This document shows positions 20,970 to 32,434 of a DNA stretch of 64,000 nt, piece by piece. Every line of letters begins with the position of its first letter. The stretch's first letter is position 1. The stretch comes from Nothophaeocryptopus gaeumannii (taxonomy: Eukaryota > Ascomycota > Dothideomycetes > Mycosphaerellales > Mycosphaerellaceae): assembly GCA_031771865.1 (NCBI GenBank), contig JASISA010000010.1, positions 682,001-746,000 of the forward strand. The letters run 5' to 3'. Under the pieces are notes generated by a model. The model saw only the letters and a list, made by a program, of their open reading frames with translations. It made no database searches and was not told the origin of the DNA. The position numbers and the translations under genes are program-made.

Positions 20970-22834
20970 ATGCGGAGTACATATCTGCTATCACTGCTGG
21001 CGAGCAGTGCGTATGCGGTTTGGCCTCTCCCGAAGGAATACACACATGGAAATGGAGTGCTATGGGTAGAGAAAGGGAAAGTCGATGTACACTTTGAAGG
21101 CGGAGGCGGACATGTGAGCTCACTTTACAACTCGTACGGAGCCGAGCTCCTGACTTATTTTGGTCTACAGCAACCGCAGCAAAATGGACACTCGAATTCG
21201 GGAATTGCTTCCAGCAAGATTGTTCAGAACGCAATTGACCGGACTTGGGATACACTTTTCAGCAAGAACTTTGTGCCTTGGCAATTGCGGCCGCGGTTGT
21301 CACACTTTGAGCCGGATCAATCGAGCGGAGCGCATATTACATCCATCACTATTCAGCAGACGGGAGCAGACCCAGCTGGGATAATGAAACCGGACACAGA
21401 ACTGGACGAGTCTTACAGCCTGAGCGTGACCACCGATGGCAAGGTTACGATCTCCGCCAAGAACTCCATCGGCGTACTCTATGGTTTGACGACATTCACG
21501 CAACTCTTCTTCAAGTCCTCTAAAGGCGGTGTATACACCACCCTCGCACCTGTTTCGATTTCCGACGCACCTAAGTTCAAGTGGCGTGGGCTGAACCTTG
21601 ACACTTCTAGGACCTTCAAGCCACTGTCGGACGTGTACGCCATGATTGATGCTTTGTCCTACAACAAAATGAACCGCTTGCACTGGCACGTCACTGATGC
21701 CCAGTCGTGGCCGCTAGAAATTCCTGCTCTGCCGAGCCTGGAGGCGAAGGGAGTCTACGAAGCATCGCAGAGATATTCGACAGAGGACGTCAAAGCGGTG
21801 CAGGAATATGGCTCATTGCTTGGTGTCTCAGTCGCTATGGAGATCGACAACCCAGGCCACACATCCTCAATCTGGTTCTCGAACCCAGATCTAATCGCAG
21901 CGTTCAACAAACAACCCGACTGGACGACATACTGTGCAGAACCACCTTGCGGCTCCCTCAAACTGAACTCGACGAAAGTGTACGACTTCCTCGACAAACT
22001 CTTCGATGACCTCCTCCCACGCCTCAAGCCACTCACAAGCTACTTCCACTTGGGAGGTGACGAAGTCAACAAGAACGCCTACCTCCTCGACGACACCGTC
22101 AAATCCAACGAGTCCTCTGTTCTTCAGCCTCTGATGCAGAAATACATGGATCGCAACATGAAACAAGTCAAATCCTACGGCCTCACACCTCTCGTCTGGG
22201 AGGAAATGCTCCTCGAATGGAACCTTACTCTCCCCAAAGACACCATAATCCAAACATGGCAGTCTGATGACGCTGTCGCAAAAGCTACAGCTAAGGGATA
22301 TCGTACTTTGGTTGGTAATTACAACTACTGGTATCTGGATTGCGGGAAGGGTCAGTGGTTGGACTTTTCTCCAGAAAATGCGGCGAACTTCTGGCCGTTC
22401 CAGGATTATTGTGCGCCGTATCATAATTGGAGGGCGATATATTCGTATGACCCTCTGCATGGCGTGCCGGAGAAGTCGGCCCACCTTGTCTTAGGAGGCG
22501 AAACACACATCTGGAGTGAGCAGACTGATACTGTAAATCTCCATCAACTTGTAAGTTGCCCTCCCAACAAACCCTCCCTCCCCTAACAAACCGCCCCGGC
22601 CTTGCTGACTTGAATGTGTGTGACATATAGGTCTGGCCCCGCACCTGCGCCGCCGCCGAAGTGCTCTGGAGCGGAGCCAAAGACGCCCAAGGACACAATC
22701 GTTCGCAGATTACGGCTTCGCCAAGATTGGCAGAAATGAGGGAGAGGTTGGTTGCGAGAGGGATCAAAGCGGAGCCGGTACATATGCCTTTTTGTACGCA
22801 GAATGGGACGCAGTGTGCGTATCCTGTTTCGTAA
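20970..22834 (+). CDS. Secreted GH20 beta-N-acetylhexosaminidase
   Basis: Two exons, 20970-22550 and 22631-22834, with an 80-nt intron (GTAAGT ... GCTGAC ... CATATAG). The product has 594 residues. ATG 20970 gives the signal peptide MRSTYLLSLLASSAYA ahead of VWPLPKEY, the usual start of the mature GH20 N-domain; an ATG 17 codons upstream is less likely. Catalytic domain: FKWRGLNLDTSRTF, MNRLHWHVTDAQSWP, and FHLGGDEVNKN with the Asp-Glu pair at about 364-365 that supports substrate-assisted catalysis. The C-terminus encoded by exon 2 has VWPRTCAAAEVLWSG. It releases terminal GlcNAc from chitin oligomers or glycoproteins; likely secreted or wall-bound. Confidence 0.95.
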
Positions 22835-24650
22835 AGTGAAGAAGGGGAGTTCAGGGGGAGGAATAGGTGTAATTGGGTGTGAGGGGTAAGGATTTGCAGA
22901 TAGAGTGATATTGAGGAGTTTTGGTGGCAGTCGATTTTGGCGATTTGAAGGTAGGTAGAGTGCGAGAGGGCGAGGTTGTGGGCGTGAGCTGTGACGGTAT
23001 GGTCGAGCGCATGTGCTCTCTCCGGCTTAGGCAAAGCATCTACGCTCAGGATGTCGTGCTCGGCGAGTTCAGAACAGCGAACGTTCAGGAATCCCTGACA
23101 AGACATTCTCACATTTCAGGCTGTCAAACGCAATCTCGCTGGGCCGGTAACTGAAACGAATAGGCACCAAAGTCAGGCATCTGCGATGTCCCTGGTTCAG
23201 AACCCGACCGAAATGTTGAGTGCTTTCGCTGTCAGTCTCCTTAAGACGCTTACTCGGAGTAATCTGGTCATACGAGGGCAGTCCATGTTGCAGGTGAGGT
23301 TGACATGATGCAAGTCTGTACACCGGACTGTCACCAACGACTTTGCTCAGTCAGCTCAAGACGTGACCTTTCGAAAGGGCGGATACCAATAGACATTGGC
23401 AACTCAGAGTCTGAGTAAAGGCTGGAAATTTTTCGCTCTCCTCGGCTCTGAGCGAACGGCCGCTTCCGCTCGATGGCATTAAAAGAATGATAGCTCTAAG
23501 GAACGTCGACAAAAAGTTCTGGTACTTGTCTCTGGGCTTGCTACAAAAGGCGCTAACGTGCTTCAATACGGCAGCCATCTGCGGTGGCATCATCACCTCC
23601 GGCATCCAGTGGTGTCTCAGCACATACGACCACCCCCAGCGGACGCGACAGCACAGCGAAAATCCAGCATCCTAAGCTCGAGCACGCGTTCAGACTGCTG
23701 AACAACATATCTCTAACCACAAGACTGGACTACTGAATTTCATCTTGAAAAAAGATAATCTCATTCCATAGGCCAGCCTCGCATTCAGAGCTTTACGGAA
23801 GCATGGCGTTGACATTTCGGAGGACGACATCAAAGCAACAACCGAGATAGCATGCAGTAAGGAGATATTCGATTAGAAGGCACTTAAAGATTTCGACAAG
23901 GTCAAGGTCAAGCAGGATGAATGAGTCGCGGACGTTGAGGATCCCTACGCATGCACCTTAATGATCCTGCACGGAGCGTCTATACTTGCAACAGTTGATC
24001 TCTTCTTACGGTTGTCGATGTCCTGTTGACATCGCGACCTGAGAGCGGAGTCGGGGTTTTATTAGCATTGCGCTCATCGGTGTTACAAGGCTACTGCATC
24101 CACGACCGTCAATACTTAGCTCTGTCACCCGTCTGGGAACCACCACAAGTGTCATCTCTTTGCTGTGCAGGGTGTGCATGCTCGCAGCGATCTGGCTCTT
24201 TAAATCGCCCGTCCAACATCACAGGCTAAAATCAAGCTCAGACTTTGGAAGAATCTGTTCTCCGCAGCCCATCGCCACTCTCAGTGTCCAGCGTCACGAT
24301 CAGCAGAAGCAGAAGAGCCACTGCTTCCTGAAACGTCGACAGAGAGCACTGCTAGCAATCAGGGATCAACTCGATTCTCTCTGCGTCCTGCCTAGGGTGC
24401 ATGTTCTCGCGACAAGCTGCCTCTTCAACACCGCCTTTTCAGTATCGCGGGCTTAGAATATGCTCGGATCTGGACTTTCTTATTCAGCTCGTCGTCGCTA
24501 TACGCGGCCAACGTCCCGCGCAGCAGTATCAGAATAACGCTCTTACCACGAGAAAGGGCCAAGAAGCTCTGTCACATTCGATTGGACCATCACTTGCGCC
24601 GATGGGCTCATTGCTGAGCCCATATCAGTGATTAGCATCATCCAAAGCAG
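22835..24650. other. Intergenic with a possible gene relic
   Basis: No intact gene. From about 23700 to 24010 a plus-strand frame reads like decayed protein: AFRALRKHGVDISEDDIK, then a stop, KALKDFDKVKVKQDE, a second stop, and VADVEDPYACTLMILHG. The alternation of charged and hydrophobic residues between stops suggests a dead gene, family not identified. Other short frames are not protein-like. Confidence 0.4.
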
Positions 24651-24656
24651 ATCGAC

Positions 24657-24948
24657 TAAAGGGTCGGATCTGGTTTGATTTGGTTGTAATCTAAATCAAC
24701 GGTCCGAAATCTGGATTAGAATGATCTGAACTGGATGTTTACGGCCTACCTAAATAGGCAGCTACGAAGGAATAGGAGGAGTAGTATCCCCTTTAACGGC
24801 TCATAATTCCTTCTAACGGCTAGTGCACAGACGCCATTAAGCTCTAGACCGTATTATCTGGTTCATAAGAGGCATGATCCAGATCATTCAGATCATTCAA
24901 AGACCCTTATTTGATCCGTGATCTGTGTCATTTGAATCAGATGTTACT
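24657..24948. mobile_element. Possible inverted-repeat element (MITE-like)
   Basis: An AT-rich block bounded by diverged inverted repeats. GAATGATCTGAACTGGAT at 24719-24736 matches the complement of the segment near 24876-24897, apart from a 4-nt insertion. The outer parts (GGATCTGGTTTGATTTGG on the left; complement of TTTGATCCGTGATCTG on the right) match loosely. No coding capacity and no clear target-site duplication, so the ends are approximate. It could be a decayed MITE or a solo remnant of a larger element. Confidence 0.35.
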
Positions 24949-25319
24949 TGGCGGATGATGATCTGCTAATCACCGGCATATATACTTGCGGCAATTTGCC
25001 TCTTTCAGCAATTGTTAATAGTGCAATGGCCCACTGTGTACTCCATGGACCCGCGTTTGAGAGACAGTGAAACTCGATGGGTCCGCGTCGGGGACATACG
25101 TTTGATGTTTCCTGGACGCGTGCTTGTCGGGCGTGGCTAATTGTGCCGATTGCGGAACTCATCCGGACTCATGCGAGCTCACTTCTCCTCAATCGACCAC
25201 CACCTCGTCAGCTACCTTAGCAGAAGAGCATTCACCAAGTATTTTGCACAATCAAACAATATTTACTTCTCAATGCCTATTCACAAATCCTCCCGTCCCT
25301 TACGAAAACCTCCCAACAC
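24949..25319. other. Intergenic, no gene
   Basis: 3' flank of the formamidase gene. Nothing recognised. Confidence 0.4.
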
Positions 25320-26879
25320 CTACGAACTCGCAACCGCACAAGCCCCCAAATCCTTCTTTACAACCTCCGCCTCCGGCCGAATATCAAAATCGAATATATC
25401 AATCGGCAACCCAAGCGTCGTACACGCATTCGGAATATCCACAATCCCCGCAATATGCCCTTGCACAGGCGCACAACTCAACAACAGATAGATCTGGTAA
25501 TCCGAATATCCATACCTCCGCAGGTACTCAATAACTCTCAAACAAGTCTGTCGATACGCCACCGTGGCATCGAGATAATGTTGTTTTCCGTTCTGGTCGA
25601 CGGAGAACCCTTCAAAGTAGATATATCGTCCTGGACCGAATTGTGGTTCCACAGGACCGGGAATATAAATCGGACTCTTCGTACCCAGTTTTTCCATCCC
25701 TCCCTTCATCACGGAAAACTTGATCGTAATCACCCCAGCCATTTCAATCGCTCCGCAGAAGGAGATTTCTCCATCTCCTTGCGAGAAATGCAAATCTCCT
25801 ACGGAGAACTTGGCCCCTTTGACGTGGACGGGGAGGTAGACTTTGGACCCGCGAGAGAGGTTCTTGATATCGCAGTTGCCGCCGTGTTCGGGACGGCCGG
25901 GGATAGTGCGTGCTCCTTCCTTGCCGACTTTCTCTTTTGTAGCGGCGTCGCCAATGCCGACGTGTACGTTGATGGGCTCGGGGGGTTTGGCGACGTCTCG
26001 GTCCATGTGGGCGCAGGCGGAGATGAGTTCGCCTTCGCGGCGGTTCCTATCATTCCCACAATATTAGGGACTAAGTGGTGGTGTGGGTGCTTTGAACATA
26101 CCATTCAGCCAACACCTCAGCACTCGGCGCGCACCCGAGAATACCAGGGTGGATGAGTCCAGCAAACCTCACACCGGGAATATGTCTACTCGAACAATGA
26201 ATCCCCTCAAAATCCCAAATCGCCTTCGCGGGTTTCGGATATATCTCATCCAAAAACCCACCCCCATTCTCCTTCGCAAACACGCCCGTAAACCCCCAAG
26301 GCTGATTTTCTAGCGGTTGCACATCTTGAATCTCCACGAGCAGGATATCTCCTGGCTCCGCGGATTCAATTTCAAAGGGTCCAGTTAGGTAGTGGATGCG
26401 AGTGAGGTCCACGTCGCGCATATCGTCGGCGGAGTCATTGTTTCCGATTTGGCCGCCTGTCCAGTCGACGCATTCGATCTTTACGGTTTCGTTGTTTTTG
26501 ATCGTGCCAATGGCGGGGACTAGAGGGTCACTGTTAAAAAGGAGGCTTTGATGGTTCGGGAAAGACGAGTAGCTTACTGTCAGGGTGCCATCTATTCTGC
26601 GGTCGGCATTAGCTTTGCACATGGACATCAAGGTGGTGATGATGGTGTGATCGACTTACATGTAAGTATGGGAGCGTGCCCGCATCTTTGTCGAGCTCGA
26701 CCTTTGCTGCGTATCTCAGTCCTTCCCTGCCCATCTTTGCTACTTCGCTAGCTGTTACGATGCTGTGAGTCTTCCGTGTCTGTTTGATACCTTGCCTGTG
26801 AAATGAAGAGGACACGAGAAGCGACGACGAAGGCTATTTACCTTCGATCAATCTTACGACCTGCTTGTCCATGAACCAT
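25320..26879 (-). CDS. Formamidase/acetamidase (FmdA/AmdA family)
   Basis: Five exons fit in one frame: 26842-26879, 26660-26795, a 19-nt microexon 26578-26596, 26102-26519 and 25320-26046, giving 445 residues. The microexon supplies NRWHPD, joining LPYLH to IPAIGTI. Core motifs: VKIECVDWTGGQI, NDSADD, DVDLTRIHYLTGP, PGDILLVEI, KAIWDFEGI, PGVRFAGLIHPGILG, and in the last exon PGRPEHGGNCDIKNL, KFSVGDLHFSQGDGEI and CAPVQGHIAGIVDIPNAC. The family hydrolyses formamide or short-chain amides to acid plus ammonia, serving nitrogen supply. No signal peptide; cytosolic. The first exon (MVHGQAGRKIDR) is the least certain part. Confidence 0.92.
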
Positions 26880-27269
26880 CTCTCCGGAGCGGGGCAATCA
26901 ATGCTTGTCTCTGATAAGAGGCAACGCGTAGTGCAGCTTCGCGAGTGGAACGATCATCTCCGCTCCTGATGATTTGGTAAGAGCTTGGAAGAAAGGCTGA
27001 TAAGAGCATAGCAGCGCCGCAACGCAGAGGTTAGGCGAGGAGCTGCTGGCCCAAGGCTGGCGATAGCTGTCATGATGCGTGAATGCTCGTTCTGGCGTTG
27101 TGGGGCTGAAGATGGAGCTCTGGAGAGCTGCCACAAGCTCCCGAACTTTGACCGACATTGGACATTGAACTGTCGAGATCAAATGAACTCGCTTGTGACT
27201 GAAGAAGAGGCTCGACCGTGGTTGAAAGGATCGCCTTTCTTTGCAGCGTTCATGAATGTGCTGTATTCT
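26880..27269. other. Intergenic, no gene
   Basis: Formamidase promoter and 3' flank of the UsgS-like gene. No feature recognised. Confidence 0.4.
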
Positions 27270-28480
27270 TCATGTAAATTGTCTGCCCTTCAATTCCGGC
27301 TCATTGCTGCCCCGTTTCTCCTTCAGGGAGACGTTGAACTTGTCGATTGCGTCTAGTGGAAGACTCAAGAACTCATGCTTGTTCTCCCAATGTACATCCC
27401 GCTTCTTGAACTCCTCTGCTTCCGGGGGCGGGGGCGGTGGCTCAGTAATTTTAGTGATGAGGTAGGCCGTCGAAGCTTCGGCGACACCGTAGATGAGGAT
27501 GCCGAGGAGAGGGATTTTGAGGAAGACAAAAAAGGCGACTGCAAAGCCGTACAGCACACCTTCGCGGTCTCGGAACCATTGTCGCTTTTGGTTCGAGGAG
27601 TAGCGGATACGGGAGAAGTAGGGCTCGAGCTGAGATGGGATCAGTCAGAGCACATGGCATGCAGCGAGAATTATCCTTACCAGCTCTCTCATCAGACTCC
27701 TGCTCGAAAAGTAGCTCTGCAGGAACTTGACGAGGTATCTCTTAGGGAAGAACAAAGAGCTTCCGAAAATGAGGAGTGCCGGTTGGAGTCCAACAGCGTT
27801 GTTGAAGGTGTAGAAGGATGCAGCGGGTAGCACAAACCTGCCCACTAACGGAATGAAGGACGCCAAGTAGAGACCTAGCGAGAGCAAAGCCTTCTTCCCA
27901 AAGCGCATCAAGAATGCCTTTATAGCCTTGTATGGATCCTTCTTTTGCGCGATCTCTGCGTGTTGGCTGTACATTCTCAGATTCGGGTAGTACATTGCTC
28001 TTAGCTGTGACGGGTCCTCGCTCTTGTGCTTCTGTATGTACGTCTGGTCGACCCATTGTAGAGAGTCCATGAACATGTGGTCCATGGCTGGGCTAAGGTA
28101 TCGCATCAAGCTCATCAGGAAAAACGGCACTTGGAGCACTGAATGCTCCACGAACTCGATCCCTTCTACGATATCTTCGTCCCATGATGAGCCCGAGAGG
28201 TCGGTGAATAGGCCGAGGAATCTGATCAGGACGCGGACGCCGAGTGTCTGGCAATGATCAGCTTCTCACTCCAGAGATTCTTTGTAAGGGATCCTACTGG
28301 AATGGCGACTAGTATCCGAATAGCAATGCCCGCTGCTACTGCCAAGGCGGCATGTTTGTAGGTCTCGCTCGAGAAGAGGCCAGGATTTTGGATGGCACGG
28401 TTGGCGCCAACCAGGGTCAGCTGAGCGCCTCGAACGATCGAGTTCAGCTCAAAGCTGCCGAAAAAGCCTTGATTGCTCAT
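27270..28480 (-). CDS. usgS: UsgS-like transmembrane protein
   Basis: Three exons: 28298-28480, 27681-28247 and 27270-27629 (introns 50 and 51 nt), 369 residues. Starts MSNQGFFGSFELNSIVRGAQ; hydrophobic helices at YKHAALAVAAGIAIRILVAI, VLQVPFFLMSLMRYL, ALLSLGLYLASFIPLVGRFV, QPALLIFGSSLFF and a C-terminal FAVAFFVFLKIPLLGILIYG. The conserved pattern SIVRGAQLTLVGANRAIQNP and the multi-helix layout match the Pezizomycotina family annotated as transmembrane protein UsgS, whose biochemical role is unknown. The gene is divergent from the Inp1 gene with about 450 bp between starts. Name given by pattern recognition only. Confidence 0.85.
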
Positions 28481-28928
28481 GATGCTGCCTCTTCTCTAAG
28501 CAGAATGTTCATCTCAAAAGTGAGCACGAGACAGTGGATGGTATTCGGAATTCAAGATCTCCCAGATCTGCATACGTCACTGGTGGCCGCGCCGCTTGGG
28601 CGCCAAGTGGCGTGTAAGTCGCATCCATCGTGCATGACATTGAAACTCTCTTCTATTTACCAGCATTGAAGAAAGCTAGGGGCAATGAACGACGACATCG
28701 ATCCCATGGAGTAAGAGGAGGGAACCAGAAGAGAATCGACACCTCGACCGAGTTGTATGGAGAGCTGAATTGCAGCCTCAACGGTCAGCCACTCGCTTCC
28801 ACCACACCCATCCGGCCACCCCATACCGCGGAACGTCGAGGAAAGGGGACAACTGCCAACCACGTCCGAACACGTTGTCGCCGACGATCGATGAGTTCGC
28901 AACACCGCCCGCCGCCGCCGCCGCGAAC
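28481..28928. promoter_or_regulatory. Divergent promoter, UsgS-like / Inp1
   Basis: The shared upstream region of two head-to-head genes. An open frame runs into it from the Inp1 side (to 28770), but it is proline-rich and probably 5' UTR. Confidence 0.4.
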
Positions 28929-31172
28929 ATGTCGACCACGGCTCCGACCACGGCCGAGAACCCGCCACGCAAAGCTCAATTGACGCGATCATTCACCCTG
29001 CCCGCGAAAGGCACCGGTGCAGCCGCTGCTGTGGCCTCTCGCGCGACCCAGCCAGATGCTGCGATTGGAGAGACCGAGGGTGTAGAGACTCTGTTCGTAC
29101 ACCCAAATGCGAAGATTGTAAAGTTCACGAGCAATGCGACATCCCGGCCGAACAGCAGCGCTGGTGCCTCCAGTTCCGTCACAGGCTCACAAGGACTACC
29201 ATGGGCTACTTCAACAGAGAAAACCATGGCCGCTGGTCCGCTGGAGATTTATCGCGTGCCTGGCTCGGTGTCATTCCTGCACTCGGGCTCACTGCTACAC
29301 GCCATCATGCCGCGCAGTAATTGCTGGTGCGTGGACGGTGTAAGCAAGTTCGCGATGCGCGTACTCCCCGACACCTACTATCGCATCGAGCTACCTGGAG
29401 ATACACAAGAGGATCTAGAGAAGGTGGGGGAGTTCAAGCTCACGCTGGCGAAAGTGCTCTTCTATGAGCGAACTGCTTGCCCGTTTGCGCGCACATTCGC
29501 CATCGACCTGCCTGAAGAGGAGCCGCAACCCAAGAGGAGGAGGAGACGGACACACGGTCCTGCGAAGAAGTGGAAGCTGGACAAAGCGTATAGTTGGAAG
29601 CCCGAAGGCTGGACACCGGAACAAGGCCAGCAGAGTGAAGGGTCATCAGGCAGTGCAACGGGCTCGGATGAGGACGCCAGCTCGAGTTCGACTGAAGGTC
29701 AGCAAGAAGAGCTTGCCGACAAGGTCACTGATCTGAACATCACAACTCCATCAAAAGGCCCATCAGTACGCGAACGAGCGAGAGGTTTCAACCTCAGATC
29801 TGTCACCGCTCCCCCGCAACTATCTTTCCAATCTACGCCGCCTTCCAGACTTCGCAAGACTGTCATCGCAGGTGGCGCCTCGTCTTCGTCCAAAGAGGCC
29901 AGCAGGAGCAGATCTAGATCCAGAGACCCACAAGCTCTTCCTGCAGCACCGCGAGAACAGCGCACTTTCCAAGGGATTCCAACTGATATGCCACCATCTC
30001 CGCCCGACTCCAGTGCAGGATTCGAGTTCGCCTCGCCTGAACATATTTCTCGCACGGCATTTCCACAACAGGACCACGCGGCTTTGAATCAATCTAATTC
30101 AGTTGATCCCTTCACGCCTACGCAAATCGACCCTAGTTCGACTATTGCGACCGCCCTCGGTGCGTCTGAGGGATCTGAGGAGCTTCAGGGTTCAGCGGCT
30201 AAGGAACGCCTCCCGCAACGCCCAGGCCAATTGGATCTGAAGCCTGACGACGACAGACAGAATGAGGCGGAAGGCGCTTCTTCTATCCCCGGGGCGGTAC
30301 AGTCGTCACACTCGTCACAAGAGCCGGAAACCGAGGCAGCGTTCATCACACATGTTACCGAACCTGGGACAGCGTCGCACGTTGAGCACGAGTCTAGCCA
30401 GGATTCGACTGGACAGAACCATATCGCCTCAAATTCAGGATTCGCTCCACAGTCTCGACCTGGTGGCGCTGACGGCGCCACTGTCAACCAGGATAGTGAT
30501 CCAACGTCTGGGCAGTTACGACCAGATGATACAGAGGAGACAGGTGCAAGTGATAGCGAGCAGACACCGGCTACGACACCGGTTGAAGAATCGAGAGCGG
30601 ATATTGATCTAGATCCGTTTGCTCAGATTCAAGCGAGGATACAGGCACGGCGCAGCATTGGAGGAACAACATCCTTCGTGCCTATTCAACGAGAAGCCAC
30701 TCGCTTGTCCAGCACATCCACCGCTTCGTCCGGCTCGCTTCGATCGAACCTGTCTCGTCGGTCAAAGTCTCGCCCAAGTCGCCAGCAGAACGAGGCCACT
30801 GCTGCTGCGCTCGTAAGGAGAGCGTGTGCCGTGTTTCTCGGACCGCCTGCAAGTCTGGTAGCGATCATGCTTAAGATCGCAGCGCGTTTTGCTAAGGGCC
30901 TCATGCCTAGGAGCTTGATGTATCGCAGCCCGGCGGGAGTGGCGAAACGCGTGCCAGGGTCATTCGACCTGGATGGCAGTGATATCGAAGACTTTGAGTC
31001 AGAAGAGGATCCGGACGGCTCTCACTCCGAGGACGACGATTTTGGCGTACCACTTCGAAGTCCTATACGCATCGCTGCGAGTGCGACAGGGTCGGGCATG
31101 GGGAGCGTGCCAAGACATATCATCGAGAACAGTGTGAGGGATAGACGAGCATTTGAAGAGCTGGAGCATTAG
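28929..31172 (+). CDS. INP1: Inheritance of peroxisomes protein 1 (Inp1)
   Basis: 747 residues, intronless from ATG 28929 (MSTTAPTTAENP). The N-terminal PH-like Inp1 domain is clear: GVETLFVHPNAKIVKF, LPWATSTEKTMAAGPLEIYR, VPGSVSFLHSGSLLHAIMPR, CWCVDGVSKFAMRVLPDTYY and VLFYERTACPFARTFAIDLP. A basic KRRRRR cluster follows, then a long disordered Ser/Gln/Glu-rich region, and a C-terminal segment with AAALVRRACAVFLGPPASLV and acidic FESEEDPDGSHSEDDD. Inp1 tethers peroxisomes to the cell cortex so that some are retained at division. Peripheral peroxisomal membrane location follows from the family. The in-frame upstream extension to 28770 is not conserved-looking. Confidence 0.9.
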   Translation: MSTTAPTTAENPPRKAQLTRSFTLPAKGTGAAAAVASRATQPDAAIGETEGVETLFVHPNAKIVKFTSNATSRPNSSAGASSSVTGSQGLPWATSTEKTMAAGPLEIYRVPGSVSFLHSGSLLHAIMPRSNCWCVDGVSKFAMRVLPDTYYRIELPGDTQEDLEKVGEFKLTLAKVLFYERTACPFARTFAIDLPEEEPQPKRRRRRTHGPAKKWKLDKAYSWKPEGWTPEQGQQSEGSSGSATGSDEDASSSSTEGQQEELADKVTDLNITTPSKGPSVRERARGFNLRSVTAPPQLSFQSTPPSRLRKTVIAGGASSSSKEASRSRSRSRDPQALPAAPREQRTFQGIPTDMPPSPPDSSAGFEFASPEHISRTAFPQQDHAALNQSNSVDPFTPTQIDPSSTIATALGASEGSEELQGSAAKERLPQRPGQLDLKPDDDRQNEAEGASSIPGAVQSSHSSQEPETEAAFITHVTEPGTASHVEHESSQDSTGQNHIASNSGFAPQSRPGGADGATVNQDSDPTSGQLRPDDTEETGASDSEQTPATTPVEESRADIDLDPFAQIQARIQARRSIGGTTSFVPIQREATRLSSTSTASSGSLRSNLSRRSKSRPSRQQNEATAAALVRRACAVFLGPPASLVAIMLKIAARFAKGLMPRSLMYRSPAGVAKRVPGSFDLDGSDIEDFESEEDPDGSHSEDDDFGVPLRSPIRIAASATGSGMGSVPRHIIENSVRDRRAFEELEH

Positions 31173-31718
31173 GAATGTCCAGGTCTCGTCAACACTCGCG
31201 TGGTGTTTTGGGATGCGCATAGTTGCTTGGGCTGATTCACTTTTTCCTTGTTTTAAGCGAGGTGTTGGGGAGTCTATATGTTGGGAAAGAAGAGTGACGG
31301 CACCAACTGCACAGACGTCTAGATGACTTGATGTAGTATGCGCACAGAGGTTGTCGGATGAGTGTTACAATCAATGATAACCTTACAACTTGTGTCACTA
31401 CCACCTCTTTCCCCAGCACAGTTGCACGGCGTTTGGATGACGAGCTGAGATTACAAACGATCTGTTGAATTGAGATCAACAGATAGAGTGACGTTGTCCA
31501 GGCATCCAGCATGACAGGCTGTACTATCCTTTCCAAATCACATGCGAACCAAAACCACACCTTCCCCTAGGCAGGTTAACCCTGTCAGCGCACAGACCAC
31601 CTCTCCTCCACCTTACCTTCGCGCTTTCCATCCATCTCTCTTACTCCATCAACATCACGAACCACCTCACACATTCAGGGGTAAAACACAAGGCCATTAT
31701 CGCACATCAGAGTACGCA
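31173..31718. other. Intergenic, no gene
   Basis: 3' flank of INP1 and promoter of the next gene. Nothing recognised. Confidence 0.4.
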
Positions 31719-32093
31719 ATGGATGAGGATTTTGAGATCGACCCCGCCATCGCAGCCGCAATGGGTTTCGGCGGTTTCGGCTCTCAAACTAAAGGAAAAC
31801 GAAAATTCGACAATGACGGTTTCGTGGACCCAAACATTAAGGCGTCAGAGTCTGCATCGGGGGCCAATAGTATGCCTGTGAGGGAGAGAGAGCAGAAGGC
31901 TTTGAGGGTGGAGGGAGGTGATACAGCTCTAGCGAGTGGGCCCGACGAGTTTGCTGAAGGGTATGACCCGAAAACGATGGAGAGTCCGGACCTGGAGACG
32001 CTGAGGCGAGGAGTGAAGAATGTGAATGGGGATATGGTATACTTTCTGCCGAGCTTTCTTGGGGATCCTTGGGCTGGGTTGAAAGTGCAGTGA
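31719..32093 (+). CDS. Small conserved-looking hypothetical protein
   Basis: 124 residues from ATG 31719. Begins MDEDFEIDPAIAAAMGFGGF, then basic KGKRKFDNDGFVDP, a polar middle, and ends FLPSFLGDPWAGLKVQ. The AMGFGGFG...KRKF opening is a pattern I associate with short uncharacterised Pezizomycotina proteins, so this is likely a real gene of unknown role. No signal peptide or membrane segment. The longer frame from 31542 adds only proline/serine-rich residues typical of 5' UTR. Confidence 0.7.
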   Translation: MDEDFEIDPAIAAAMGFGGFGSQTKGKRKFDNDGFVDPNIKASESASGANSMPVREREQKALRVEGGDTALASGPDEFAEGYDPKTMESPDLETLRRGVKNVNGDMVYFLPSFLGDPWAGLKVQ

Positions 32094-32434
32094 AGAGACC
32101 GATGCCCACACCAAACAGCACGGCAGGATAATTTGAGCTTTCTCCAGTGTGCATTCGAGCTGTTGCGCCGCGAAAGATGCTCGAAGACCTGCGAAAGGGC
32201 CAGTTTGCTCACGAAGGACACCTTAGCATGCGCGTTTTCCCTGCGCTACGCTCCGTGAGACATCTACAGGGGAGCCTCTGGAGCATGGATGTCTCGCCCA
32301 CAACGTTTGCGGCAAATGTCTACAGAGCATGCTCGAAGTATCTCATTGCTCGAATATGGTTGCATTACAAAAGAGAAAGACTTTCTTGAAGTTCGGCCGA
32401 CTTTTCTTCCTCCAGCAAGCAGAGACCATCAATA
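32094..32434. other. Intergenic, no gene
   Basis: Short spacer between two plus-strand genes. Open frames present but without similarity to any family known to me. Confidence 0.4.

Noticed and set aside
22291..23112. 273-codon minus-strand open frame
   Set aside because: Antisense to the GH20 3' end and its intron; no family pattern in the part outside the GH20 gene.
25455..26156. 233-codon plus-strand open frame
   Set aside because: Lies antisense over conserved exons of the formamidase gene and crosses its intron; shadow.
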